The notes beneath the pieces are model-generated. The model was not told the DNA's origin. It ran no database searches and was given only the letters and a program-made list of their open reading frames with translations. From Hydractinia symbiolongicarpus (lineage: Eukaryota; Cnidaria; Hydrozoa; Anthoathecata; Hydractiniidae), in assembly GCF_029227915.1 (NCBI RefSeq), contig NC_079877.1:12215351-12279350 (forward strand): a stretch of 64,000 nucleotides of DNA, in the 5' to 3' direction. This document shows positions 1 to 11,331 of the stretch, piece by piece. The translations under genes and the position numbers were made by a program. The number at the start of each line of letters is the position of its first letter. Within the stretch, counting starts at the first letter, position 1.

Positions 1-60
1 TATATCAGGTTATATCAGGTTATATCAGGTTATATCAGGTTATATCAAGTTATATCAGGT
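1..60. repeat. 10-bp tandem repeat (TATATCAGGT), six units
   Basis: Six consecutive 10-bp units open the window; the fifth has one substitution (TATATCAAGT). The array probably continues beyond the left edge. Confidence 0.95.
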
Positions 61-3000
61 TAGCAAGCATATTTTGTTACTTATATGTTTTGAATGCCAT
101 AAAAAAATCAAAGAAAATCAATAGGTTAACCGTCAGAGCGTTTTCATCATTGCTTTGTTTAATTTTTTTTTTTTTGAATCAAATGTACGCACATTTGATT
201 CAAAAAAATTGAACAAAGTTGTTACGGAGTACCTTTGGACCAATCGGGAAATTTTGCACGAGGAATAAAAATAATACACAGGCGTTTTAAGGAAAACTAA
301 AAACCTTTAAATTTTGAGCAAATAATAAAAACGGTAGAAAGATTTTTGCTAGGTCTGGATACATGACAACATTTTAGACAAAAGTTACACCATGGTTGAG
401 CGTTTAACCTGCCAGATAGTTAAATTTAGGATTCACTAAAAAAGGGGTAGATATTAAACTGTGATATATTATCTCAATACTTTTAATACTAATTATAATA
501 CAGTGAGCATAATAATTCACAAAATAAGTCTAAACATTGTTGAGGTTATAAACTATTATCCAGCGTAGATTGATGCCTTCCGATTTCTTTGAATTCGTTT
601 AAAGTCCTAAGAATGCCTTCGTGTGACGAAATGCACTGATAATTACTTTGCTTCACCTAGCACCCATATTTTTTCCTGCCATGCAAATGCCAAAGCTGAA
701 AGAGCTTACCGCTGGGAATGTAAACAATAGAATTCATCTATTGAGAATTAAGAAAAGGAAGGGAAAAACTATTATGAATTAAGAAGGCTCTTTTTAATAC
801 AGAGAATGAGCAAAAAAATTAAACGTCTTTATCTTCTAATGACCTTTTGTGAAAAATAATAATAAGGAAGCAATTTCATGTAGCAAAATCTTTATTATCG
901 TAAAAAAGCTGCAGCAATACAGGCACATATATAAACTTACAGAAAATACGAATTCTAAAGTTCAGCCAAATTGAATGAAATATATAAAAAATGTTAATAT
1001 GAAGTTAAATTTCTGCTTAGCTACCTTCACTTACACACCTAGACTCACATGAATATTTGAAGTGGCTAGCTATTTTTGCATTTCAAAGAACCAAATTTCA
1101 AGTTTCCCCTATATACAAGTTTTTAACCAACCAATTCAGTAAAATACACAGAGCTAAACTGAGTGAATTTGAAGTAAACAGCAGCCTAAATAACTTGTTT
1201 GTATATTTGTACTGCGCTGGTATAAGAGGAATAAAATCACGCGTCTGTATTGTTATATATATAACTTTGGTTTATTGAGACAAATATTATTAAATATCAC
1301 ACCCAGAAAAACTGTGCATTTGAGGGTCACCTGACGAAGCCTCCTCCAGTATCGCTGCCAGGGAGGGTAAGAAAATATACAAGATGCCCTGGGACGAGGT
1401 TGAGTTATCCCAACAGGGATGGAAACATAATGAAAGAGATTGAATTATTTTTGTTTCTATTGAAATCATCCGTGATGCGATCAGTTGCAAACCTATTCAC
1501 GGGGTATTTTTTAAATTCTGGCACGTGTCAGTTTCAGTTATTTTTATTGGTCGAAAAACAAGCGGTATGCTAATAATATATTATTTCGTAATTAATTAGT
1601 GAATCAAACAATATTTTAGTTCAAAATGGCTGATATGTCTTTTTAAAAATAGGCCAAGCGAAAAAAAAATTAATAACTGTCGCATCTATTTATCAAATCA
1701 CAACATTTAAAATAGAAATTATTATTAATTCTTCTACTTTTTTAAATTTTCTAACTTCCTCTTAACTCTGAATAACACTTGATCCTAAATAATTTATCAT
1801 GCTAAATTCTAGTTTATCTAAATTCTAGTTTATTTAGTATTCCAGAACATTAAAATCTTTTATGACAATTCACTCTTCCCCTGTGACAAATAAAAACACG
1901 ACAGCCCCGGGATAGTTGCGCTTTGTCTAAAAATAACAATGTTTTACATATAAACAAGCGGGCCTTGCAGGATTGATTTTTCATAAACGTTAAATACCCT
2001 AATGGGAAAATGTGGTCATTGTCATCGCCAAAGCGTATCATAATGTCCAGTCCCACATTCAAAGTTAGAAAGGACGGGGTCTTATCCTTCTATTATTGCA
2101 TGCTTTTTTTAAATTAAAGTATCATTGTCAACAATATATGATTCACCCATCCTCGTCCCCAGGGTTTGTTGCCTAAGGGCCGCTAGTGCTTACTTGACGG
2201 CTACAGAAGATCCTGGTACAGGCTGCTTTTCAAAACCCACATAGTAGGTTACTATAAATAATTAATGATTTGTCTTGCTGTTACAGTTTCTGCAGCTAGT
2301 AAAAGCAATTTGATGGAGGTCTTCACACATGGCGAAGACGATGTCTTTTGGTTGTTTATGTTTTTTAACGCTTGACTTTAGAAAGTTTTATTTTAAACCA
2401 AGTTATTATTTGTTCACCCTGAAACTGTATTTTATAGTTATGAAATCTTTTAAGAAGCATTATTTATTAATTATCAAAAGTATGTGTTAACGTGTGTTTA
2501 GATTAAGCTGATTTTGATAGGATGTACTGATACAAGACAACCTAGCTAACTCTTAGATTGTGGCATGTAGCTAGTTTTATGTTTAATAAGTAAACAAAAT
2601 TAAAGCTGCTTAAATAACTGGCTATGAAATATGTTTTCAATGTCAATGTCTTATAATTGTTTGCTGAAAATTTTTTATAAGCAACCCAGTTGAAAATGTC
2701 ACATTTAAAATTGAATCAAAATTAACATGATGCTTAGCACCCTTCAGTCCTTATATCTACGTTACGATATGATCCCTTCCGTTCACTTTCCCCAGCGAGC
2801 AACTTTCCCAGTTGAACTACGGTTTCCTAAAAGCAATATATACTACGCTTGAACAGAAATATAACGTGATCCGAAGTTTCAAGTTCTGGTTCACATTTCC
2901 AGAAATGTGTTGATAAAAGAAAGGTGCTAGGCGCTAAAAATAATTAGCTAAGAAATTTGTATTCAGAAAGGCCTTAGCAATTTGATGCTTGACCCAAGAG

Positions 3001-3949
3001 AGAGATTAATCTACTATTACTTAAATGTGTTACATATTGTATAACAATAGCCATTCAATATATACGTAGCACCCAAATTAGTCCTTTTTTACGACTGCTC
3101 ACGTGTTGTAACTCATCGTAACAAATCTAATACCACACTTTTTACATAGTATTTCAAATTTTAGGACCTTGTCTATTCATTTCCATATTCATTCCATACC
3201 AAAGGCTAACTAGTGACAAATTCAAGATATAGATCGTACACTAAAATAACTTCATAGTTTCGAAACGTGAAATTTTCTACCTATGACTGATGTGTCTAAA
3301 TTTTGCACAAATATGACGTCTTTGCTTGCTAAGCAGTCACATCAGTTGTTCATAATTGGAAGACAAATTTTAACTAATCTGACTAATACTATATTTGCGG
3401 AAGACCACTTGTTTTTTTTAAAAATAAATAAAAAAAAAGATTTTTGTTTTTTAGTAATGGGTTATTATGCCTGCCTATGTAGCAAGATTAGTTAGCTACA
3501 TGTATTTTCTCATCCAGCTAAACTGCCAAAGTGATGTTTTTAATGAGTTTAAAGAATTATCATTCAAAATGTCAACAATAGAAATCTGCCAAAATAACAT
3601 CTTTCATAAAAATATTTACTGTTTAGCTCACCCTTTTTTAGTCAATCTTTTTTAACATTTTTTATAATCTTTTATATTTCTAACAAAATCCGCCATCTTT
3701 ATAACAAAATGTTGCATACATTATGACGCGCGAATAAATTATTTATGTCCGATGTAAGCCAATCGCATTACAGAACTCACCAGCCTGTTCCAGGTGTAAT
3801 TTCGCCGCCCGCCTTAATGTTAAAAAGACAAAAAGCCCTGGGGACGAGGTTGATGATTCACCCACATGAACCAAAAAAAGGTATCAACTGGATGCGAGGT
3901 TAATTTCATAAAGTAGTTATTACGCTTCAACACACTTTCAATATTTTAA
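61..3949. other. Intergenic DNA with no supported gene
   Basis: Only short AT-rich reading frames (under 75 residues) with no recognisable motif. A phrase resembling CCTCGTCCCCAGGG recurs near 1385, 2151 and 3838 in both orientations, and similar text ends the repeats near 49,230 and 63,890, which suggests ends of a dispersed repeat family. No exon-like segment was seen on either strand. Confidence 0.6.
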
Positions 3950-4194
3950 AGGTACTGTCCGATTAAAAAACAATATCTTTTCTTTTGTTTTATTAAGTAT
4001 CAAAAATAACGAAGATTGCACTCTTGAACAACAAGGATTTATCTAATACTTAGCACCATCGTTTGTTTGTTTTGATCTTGCTGCACTAGCCTACCATCTT
4101 CACGAACTTTCGAACGCGGCAAAAGGACTGGTTCAATTCATTATTCAGCACATTTTTGCTTGTGACGTAGTTACCTGGCTTCTTATTAGGCGAA

Positions 4195-4216
4195 CCCCCC
4201 CCCCCCCCCCCCCCCC
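4195..4216. repeat. Poly-C run, 22 bases
   Basis: Uninterrupted cytosine run, unusual in such AT-rich DNA. Its length may be uncertain in the assembly. Confidence 0.9.
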
Positions 4217-4480
4217 GACTTGCGCATCGAACGACTAAATGTTTATTTATAATTTTTTTCCTTTGTTTAAAAAAGTTCTTCATGAAGATAGCAATGAATG
4301 AAAATAATTCGCAGGTTCTAGGATTTCAATTCGAGCCGAAAGAACAGCGAATGATGAGCTAGTTCCGACTTTTCGAGACGTAGACGAACATAACATTGGA
4401 AACCTTGTTGCTCCTACTCCTAAATGTGAGAGGATGCCCTCTGAAGTGTAGAATGTTTTTGCTGTCACGAGACAGGCTCT

Positions 4481-5440
4481 CAGTCTTTTTCAGGAATATT
4501 TGAGTAGGTGTGCGATGATTCGCACGTGTAAATCAAGTAATGCGTGCGATGTAAAACGCACGTGCAAAGAATGTTACGCCTGCGATACGGGCTCCGAGGT
4601 TATTTTTGTTGTGCATTCATTTTGCGGAAGAAAAGTGGGGGACGTTTTCAATCGTGAACCCCAAACACGATGGTCGAGCGTCTACTGGTATAGCGACTCT
4701 CTCAATCTTAACTTCCTTTTCTACACGTCCGAAATAGTATGCATGACTATACTGTCATTTTTATATTTATTGTTTATTTTTTACAAGCAAATAGGCAAAA
4801 ATATGCTTTGTTTTCAAATTAAAAAAAATCTTTATCCACGTGGCTTAAATAAAACTTCAAAAAGTTCAGCTACACTTTAACAAAATTTTTACAGAAAAAA
4901 ATTTATACCGCCCGTGGGTTTCGGTTTTACAGGCATAAAGAAAAAATCCATTAAATTCGGACCTGCTATGGTTTCCAATTATTTTGTCCGTGCTCTGTCG
5001 GCGTTCACCTCCGCATTAGTTAAGAACCGCATGGCTGGATTTCTTGTGTAAGACCTGGTTACCAACGACGAAGGGGCAAGGCAAAAGAGATTTATGTCTA
5101 CGTAGTTCTTTTAACTAAGTCAGGAGTCGGTGAATTAGCTAGGATGGTCAGGTTGGCTATGAATAGGCTTGCTCGTGGATTAAAAGGACCAGGACTATTC
5201 AATAATTTCTGAGATCTAAAAGTGTCCGACCAATACGGAAATCTATCGGACGTTTTGTCTGACGACTGTCCAAAAATTATTTCGAGGGCTGCTATCGCAC
5301 GCTACAAAATGGATTTTATAGGTTGATTTTGAAAACTCAATATTTATTTTTCAGGCGTGCGATTAATCACACGCCTGAAACGATTTAGGCGTGTGCCAAG
5401 GCGTGCGCGTGCGATCGCACGCCTCTCCTGAAAAAGACTG
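4481..5440. mobile_element. Inverted-repeat element nested in the TTAA element
   Basis: The left end CAGTCTTTTTCAGGA is matched by its reverse complement at 5426-5440. Both subterminal regions are unusually GC-rich and filled with degenerate GCGTGCGAT/ATCGCACGC motifs in opposite orientations (4505-4600 and 5350-5425), as in the subterminal repeats of some DNA transposons. No clean target duplication was found and no transposase is visible. The 126-codon frame at 4500-4880 reads through the repeat end and is not considered a gene. Confidence 0.6.
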
Positions 5441-6464
5441 GACTCTATTAAATATTTTCAATTACATGGTATAAAAGTTTCTACTCCTTCATGAGTAATT
5501 CTTAGATGCGAGTGTGATTGAGTAATATTGTAATATTTTTCAGATAAAAAATGTATTACGGAACACGAAGAATTCCGAGCGGTGGTTTTATTGAAGAGTA
5601 CGCTGTGAACATCTTTGGTGGCACTCCATGACAGAGAGTTTCGAACGACCACCTAGTTACCAGCCCCCACTTACCTCCTTAACATCCTTTTCTTTCCTCC
5701 GTTCAGATATTTCTCTGACTTTTGGTTTTTCCTTATACGGAAGATTTTTTTTTTGGATCCTTGAGCAGCGAAAAAAAAATTTTATCCTGTTTTTTTCGAC
5801 TGTTGTTAGTGCAATTCACAACAGCGCAACACGACATTATTCTGCCTCTCAACCTTACTGAATGTGCGATCTGAGTCTAATCTCTCTGTGGCGGGACATC
5901 TAGTGAAGAGGAAACTAATTTTTAATTATTGATTGGTTGTCTTTAGAGTAGCTGAAACAACTATGCAACCCTAAGGCTAAAGTCATATTGAACTTCAAGT
6001 TTTATTAGCGAAAGCTTCTTACTTAGGTTCGTACAGAATTAGCACAGTGTGTGTTTACCTTAAGGTCTAGACACATCTCTCGCCTTCGATTTTTTAATTC
6101 CATATGAATAATTCATAAAAAGCGGTCTTTCCCAATTCAGGGGGTAAAATTACCAAAATTTTTAAACATATAATAAAATATCAGCCCTGGCCCACGTTTT
6201 ATCTATTTTGGTCAGTTCGGCGCGCTCCAGGTAAATACGTCACACGCGACATATTATTTCAGCCTCGCTTTAGTGCCTATCATCCGCCATCCATATAAAC
6301 ACTCGAAGCGAGAGACCGCATGCTTTTTTTGTAAACAAGAATGAGATATTGTTCAGTTGGTGTTAGGAAAGAAAACAAATAATTATTTAATTATTTTATA
6401 AAAATTAGTTCCAAATAAGAATTTTTTGTCAAAATTTTAGTTGATTTTTAATCGGACAGTACCT

Positions 6465-9400
6465 TTAAAAAATTTTCTCCATATAATTTAAAATTTCTTC
6501 TTTATTATTTTCTTAGTCATAATCTATCAATTTCATAAAGACTAGTTTTATTCGACAAAACAATTTTGAAAAGTATTCTGTGAGTATCAAACGGTTTTTC
6601 CTTGAATGCTACAAAAAACCGGTAATAGAAAAATTTTAAGATTTGATTTTTTGACCGCTCATTAAACAAGGTTTTGTATGGAGCTACACTAACCGGTTTG
6701 GAAAGCCATAATTTAAATGGCACCATAAAATAAACGAAAACAAACAGATTTTTATAGCGCAAAAAAATACAAAAGTAGCTCATCTAAAACCATATGTTCA
6801 TCTTAATTCGTTTCAATTCATGTAAAACGATTTGAATTTTGTTACCTTACAAAAACTTCAAATTAGCCGTAGGCGAAGAGACGTAAACGTTTAGGCTCCT
6901 ACTTTAAATCTCGGGACAAGTGTATCGCAATTGATCACTATTTAAAATGTTACCAAAGGCAAAAACCCGCAGATTTTATAAATTTGAAAAAAGTATGTCA
7001 CTTTTTTACTTTCTTATCGTTCACTACCAATTCCGCCCTTTTCAATAAAAAGGATGAACACCGCTATAATTATTTTGCCGAACATCTTCTTACTGTGAAA
7101 AATTGCTTGTATGAATGTTCTGTTCAACGTCAAGCTTTGGGGAAGAAAGTGCAAGCCGTAAATAAATCTGGGGCCAATTTAGGTAAGTTACCTAACCCTG
7201 GGTCCCCGAATCCGTTGCGGAATGGACGGGTTGATGACGTCATCAAAAACCTTTAAACCCCAATATCTCTGCAACCGTTTGTCAAAGATACATGAATACA
7301 TGTCCTAATCACCGTTTCAAGATCTATACGATGAGGTCTCTGCTGATGTCAGCAAAAGTTTTAAACCTTTATATCTCCTTAGGTGATCGTCGAAAACATA
7401 TAATCCTATACATTATTTAGATCAGAGTTTTAACCTCATTGCGGGCAAAGAGTAAACTAAATTTCGCCAATTTTTTTTTTGTATCCGCACTGCTGACGTT
7501 AGCAGGTATAAATTGTTTTTCCACTCTCGCTGGTGAAAAGTAATTTGATTTTTAGCGTGGCAAAAAATTGCTTTTGATTTTTTTTACATAGCTTATGGAT
7601 ATAAAGTAGGGTGAATTATTGATGTCTCGTTAATAGGCGATTTTAATTATTTTTTGTAGGAAGGATTTTTTACTACAGCCTAAAATTATACATTTTGGTT
7701 GTAAGACTATTAAATATTAGATATGTAACTATCTATATATTTAAATAGGATATAAATCTATTTTATTTATTTTTTTGTATTTCACATATTTAAAATGAAA
7801 TTTTATTTCGTGTGTGATTGTCAGTCCATTGTAACTGCTATTTTAAAACATTAAAAAGAGCAAACAGAATGCTAATTTTACTATAAACGGCTAAGAAGAT
7901 ATATCATTGAGATCAGTAATACATTCACATAGCAAGCACGTGTCATAATAATCTTTTCCTCTCTGTAATACATCACAGGGGAGGTCAGGAACTAAGAATT
8001 ATCACAGTTGATGTTAGGAGAACAAGAATTGTTATTAATTATTTGAATGAAACATCAAATTTAAATAGCTGGGCATATTTTTGTCAAGTAATCAATCAAT
8101 GATTATGTATCTTCAATGTTTCTTCATTTAACTTAGTTATCATACAATTGCTTTGATTTATTCTAGCCATTTAAAGTGATCCCTCCAGCTGGATCTTACC
8201 AAGGTAACCCGTGTTGTAAAAGAACCATCCACTTGTTCTCGATATAACCATACCCTTGGTCGTTTTAGGCGTTTTAACTTTAAAACCCACCGTTGTTAGG
8301 GTGTATTGAAATTTGGTGTATTGTGGCCCAATATTTTATTCTAGAGCGTCAGATAACGTTGGGTTAGTGCGTGGTTTAACTTACCAAACTAGCCCCCTTC
8401 TCCAATGTCTTTGAAAAAGGGCGTCCAAAAATAAATAATATATATTTTCAAAAAAAAAAATCATAAAAAGTTCTATATTTGTAAATGTTACATTATTTTC
8501 CCTATTTCAAAATTCAAGTGAAAGCCGTAAAATGGTTTCATTGCCTTTTTAATATTTGAAAAAATGTCCGACTTCTCTCGACTAAAGTACCTATACTGCA
8601 CAACTGTCACGGAACACATTTAAGTAATACAGTAGAAGATAAAGCGAGTTTAAATCTCTTAAAGATAACTCATTTTAAATCCATCAGATGTCGAATTATT
8701 TTATTAGCAAAACTTTCAATACGATTGACCGTTTATCAAAAATCAAAAAATTCAGTTTTATATAAATTTTTACTTGCTGAGCCAATTAAAATGATGACAT
8801 AAGTAATATTATTTTTCTTCCTTTCTTTTTTCTTTAATCGTCAGCCAGCACACTACAATATTCGAACTTTTAAAAAAACATTTCTGTAAATTCTCGCTTA
8901 CTTTGAGATTTTACTTATTTAAAATTAATCATATACTGATATATTTCATATAGGCACCGTGGTCCCTCAGTTTTAAAAATAAATCCTTGTCTTTCTATCC
9001 CTGTAAAATTGCTTAAATCAGAACCGCCCTGTTAACTAAAGAAGAAGAGCGTTTATTAGTCTCAGGCGTCTCGCATTTAAACTACCAACACTTTCATGCC
9101 AAACAGCAGCAACTAAATTCTAGCTTTCAGCCTAAAGCAATTATAAATCAACGCTTTACAGTAAAGATAATGGCGAAGAAATATGAGAGCATTATCTTAG
9201 TATGAATCATTAATTAACATTACCTTAAATTACAATAAATTACAATAACACGTAGTTTCATATTTATTGTAATTTGAATGATAAAGACATGAATGACACA
9301 TATTTAAAATTCACCTATTATAATACATTTCCGTCATCGTGAAAGTGACAGCTGACATGTCACGATTTTCAAATACACGTGCCCGCATACAATGTCATTT

Positions 9401-9611
9401 ATATCTGCTAGCATACAATTAGTACATCAGGACACAGCATTTATCAAACATTCTATCTGCAAGGCATCGACACCGCCCTTACCGGAGTATTGTTTCCACA
9501 GATCACGTCGCTGTAAAACCATTTGCTGTTCTCGGGATTATTACAAAGGAAAAATAGGATGGCAAGAAAGTATAGAAAGCCCAAACCAGCAGAGAAGAGG
9601 CACCTCATTTA
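6465..9611. other. Intergenic DNA upstream of the thiaminase-like gene
   Basis: No exon-like segment found. The part from about 7160 to 7570 is a dispersed repeat: text around GGAATGGACGGGTT, GATGACGTCATC and a CTGATGTCAGC-like motif recurs in reverse orientation at about 17,630-18,350. The last few hundred bases should contain the promoter and 5' leader of the gene at 9612, but no convincing TATA box is evident. Confidence 0.6.
7160..7570 (+). repeat. Dispersed repeat, copy 1 (inverted copy near 17.6-18.35 kb)
   Basis: Shares with the reverse complement of 17,630-18,350 the ordered motifs GGGGCCAATTTAGG, AATCCGTTGCGGAATGGACG (diverged), GATGACGTCATC and a CTGATGTCAGC-like motif. The copies are clearly diverged. 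Confidence 0.6.
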
Positions 9612-10959
9612 ATGGATTTTAAGATGACGACACGTAACGTCATAATTTTCGTGGTTTTACTCTCGCTTACTTCGTGCAGTAATGCTACTGTAAATTTAAA
9701 GATTGGCTTGTACAATTACATCCCAGATGTTGCTGGCGATCAATTGCAATCGTATGCAAATTATATTAAGACAAAGTGGGATGCGCTAGGAACTGGTACA
9801 ACAATTCAGCTGGTCGTTGATAGTAGTGTATACGACCCTTATGGCGATCTTAACACCTACCTTGGTTCTGGCGCAGGAAGTTTTGATATAATTGAGACGG
9901 ACATGGTAAGATCAAGTGAATTAATTGGAAAGGTGGTGGAAATACAAGCTGGTGCAGCTTCTGATCAGATCAATGTTACTAGATTTGTTCAAGCTACTGT
10001 TGATGCAGTAAAACATAACACTGCTTATTTGGGCTTTCCTACTTTTGCCTGTGGCAATTTCATCATCCAAACCGTTCTTTCTGGACAAGCGGGAGTTTCT
10101 CTAGATGGAACAAATTACACGCGATTTATTCAAAGTGCTGATCAGGCTCAGAACACAATGGTCTATGATGGACCTTGTGGATCAGCCAAACCCAGTAATA
10201 AACGTGCAAGATTGCTAGGTGGAAAGATAGACAGTTCATCAGGCTGGTATCTCCCCTTTATCTATCTCGACAGCGTTGCAGACATACTTGGACCAGCCAG
10301 TGTTCAGGCAGAGATCAACAACGTTTTGGCTGGCAACCCGAATAATGAAACCATTCAAAAGCTTCGAAAATTCTTTGGATACTTCAAAGACAATTGCAAT
10401 GCAATCGATCAAACTGACATTGAAGATGATGTAGTCAATGGAAAAGACGGGTACTTTTATGGATTCTCTGAGAGATTGAGCATAATTTACAAGAAAGCAA
10501 ATTATCAAAACATAAGAGTATTGGGATCCATAGCACCACCGTTTGGCCAACAAAATCACCTTTTAATGTACACAGATGCTTTAGTGTTAAATAAAGTCAA
10601 ATATGACCAGCAAGATGATGAATATAAAGCAGCTGTTATGAGATTTTCAAAATTTCTTTCAAGTAAGTAAAGGCTGTTTTTTTTTTAAACCAGATTTTTA
10701 TTTATGATGCTTGGAACCTAATTATATTCTTCATTTTGTAGGCGAAGAACTCCGTAAGGAATTAGTGATGGGTAAAGATCTTCAACCAGAAAGAATTCGA
10801 TACTTACTACCTCCGGTAAAAGAATTTTTTGAAACAACGCAGAATACACTGTATCAACAGTACTATCAAATTATCCGAAATGGTTTTCCCTCGCCTTCTC
10901 TTTCCGAAGCCACCAGACAAGGAATGCAAGCTATTTTGAAGCCATTGGTGAATATTTAA
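9612..10959 (+). CDS. Secreted thiaminase I-like protein (thiamine pyridinylase family), two exons
   Basis: Exons 9612-10662 and 10742-10959, with a 79-bp intron from GTAAGT to TTTTGTAG; phase 1 joins exactly and gives 422 residues, close to the roughly 400 of bacterial thiaminase I. Residues 1-25 form a signal peptide (basic start, hydrophobic VIIFVVLLSL, cleavage near SNA). The mature start NLKIGLYNYIPD resembles the first strand of thiaminase I, which has a periplasmic-binding-protein fold. GFPTFACGNF places a Cys at 147 where the family has its catalytic nucleophile, and YGFSERLS places Glu287 where the general base lies; their spacing (140) is close to the family's. Known family reaction: replacement of the thiazole of thiamine by another nucleophile. 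The start at 9612 was chosen for the signal peptide; Met5 is also possible. NxS/T sites occur near residues 24, 121, 168 and 245. Family assignment is by recognition, and activity is inferred. The single short intron and bacterial-type family are compatible with old horizontal acquisition. Confidence 0.8.
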
Positions 10960-11003
10960 AATATTGCACTGTTCCGTTGTAACCGCATCGCTGCTTCTAA
11001 GGA

Positions 11004-11009
11004 AATAAA
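11004..11009 (+). terminator. Polyadenylation signal AATAAA of the thiaminase-like gene
   Basis: AATAAA lies 45 bases after the stop codon at 10,957-10,959, a normal distance for a short 3' UTR. Confidence 0.6.
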
Positions 11010-11027
11010 AATTGAAACAGCAATTTG

Positions 11028-11331
11028 GTGTATTTTCTTTTATAGAAGTGCGCAACCGCCTTGCGACTGGCATTTTCTCCCTTCGACTGTAACTATTTTT
11101 TTAAAGTCACAGACAGATATTGGACGCTCTAACTTGCTTGCCTACAACAAAACCCGGTTCGTTCGTAGTAAATGACTTAGTGTATTTTCTTTTATAGAAG
11201 TGCGCAACCGCCTTACGACTGGCATTTTCTCCCTTCGACTGTAACTATTTTTTTAAAGTCACAGACAGATATTGGACGCTCTAACTTGCTTGCCTACAAC
11301 AAAACCCGGTTCGTTCGTAGTAAATGACTTC
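11028..11331. repeat. 152-bp tandem duplication
   Basis: The segment 11,028-11,179 is repeated at 11,180-11,331 with one clear internal substitution (TTGCGACTGG against TTACGACTGG). It starts 18 bases after the polyadenylation signal. Near-identity implies a recent duplication. Confidence 0.95.

Larger units (their letters stand above)
3950..6464. mobile_element. TTAA-flanked DNA transposon (piggyBac-like ends), non-autonomous
   Basis: The left end reads AGGTACTGTCCGATTAAAAA and the right end is its reverse complement, giving a terminal inverted repeat of about 20 bp. TTAA directly flanks both ends (3946-3949 and 6465-6468), the target duplication typical of piggyBac elements. Because the flanks are TTTAAA-like, a slightly different duplication length cannot be excluded. 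No transposase reading frame is visible inside. A second inverted-repeat element is inserted at 4481-5440 and a 22-base C run lies at 4195-4216. Confidence 0.65.

Noticed and set aside
4500-4880. 126-codon plus-strand frame with several cysteines
   Set aside because: Its first third is the GCGTGCGAT-type inverted repeat of a nested transposon, and the rest is AT-rich text with no motif.
9392-9622. 76-codon frame overlapping the thiaminase-like start
   Set aside because: Lies in the expected 5' leader, overlaps the better start at 9612 in another frame, and has no recognisable feature.
10239-10559. 106-codon minus-strand frame
   Set aside because: Antisense shadow of the thiaminase-like exon 1.
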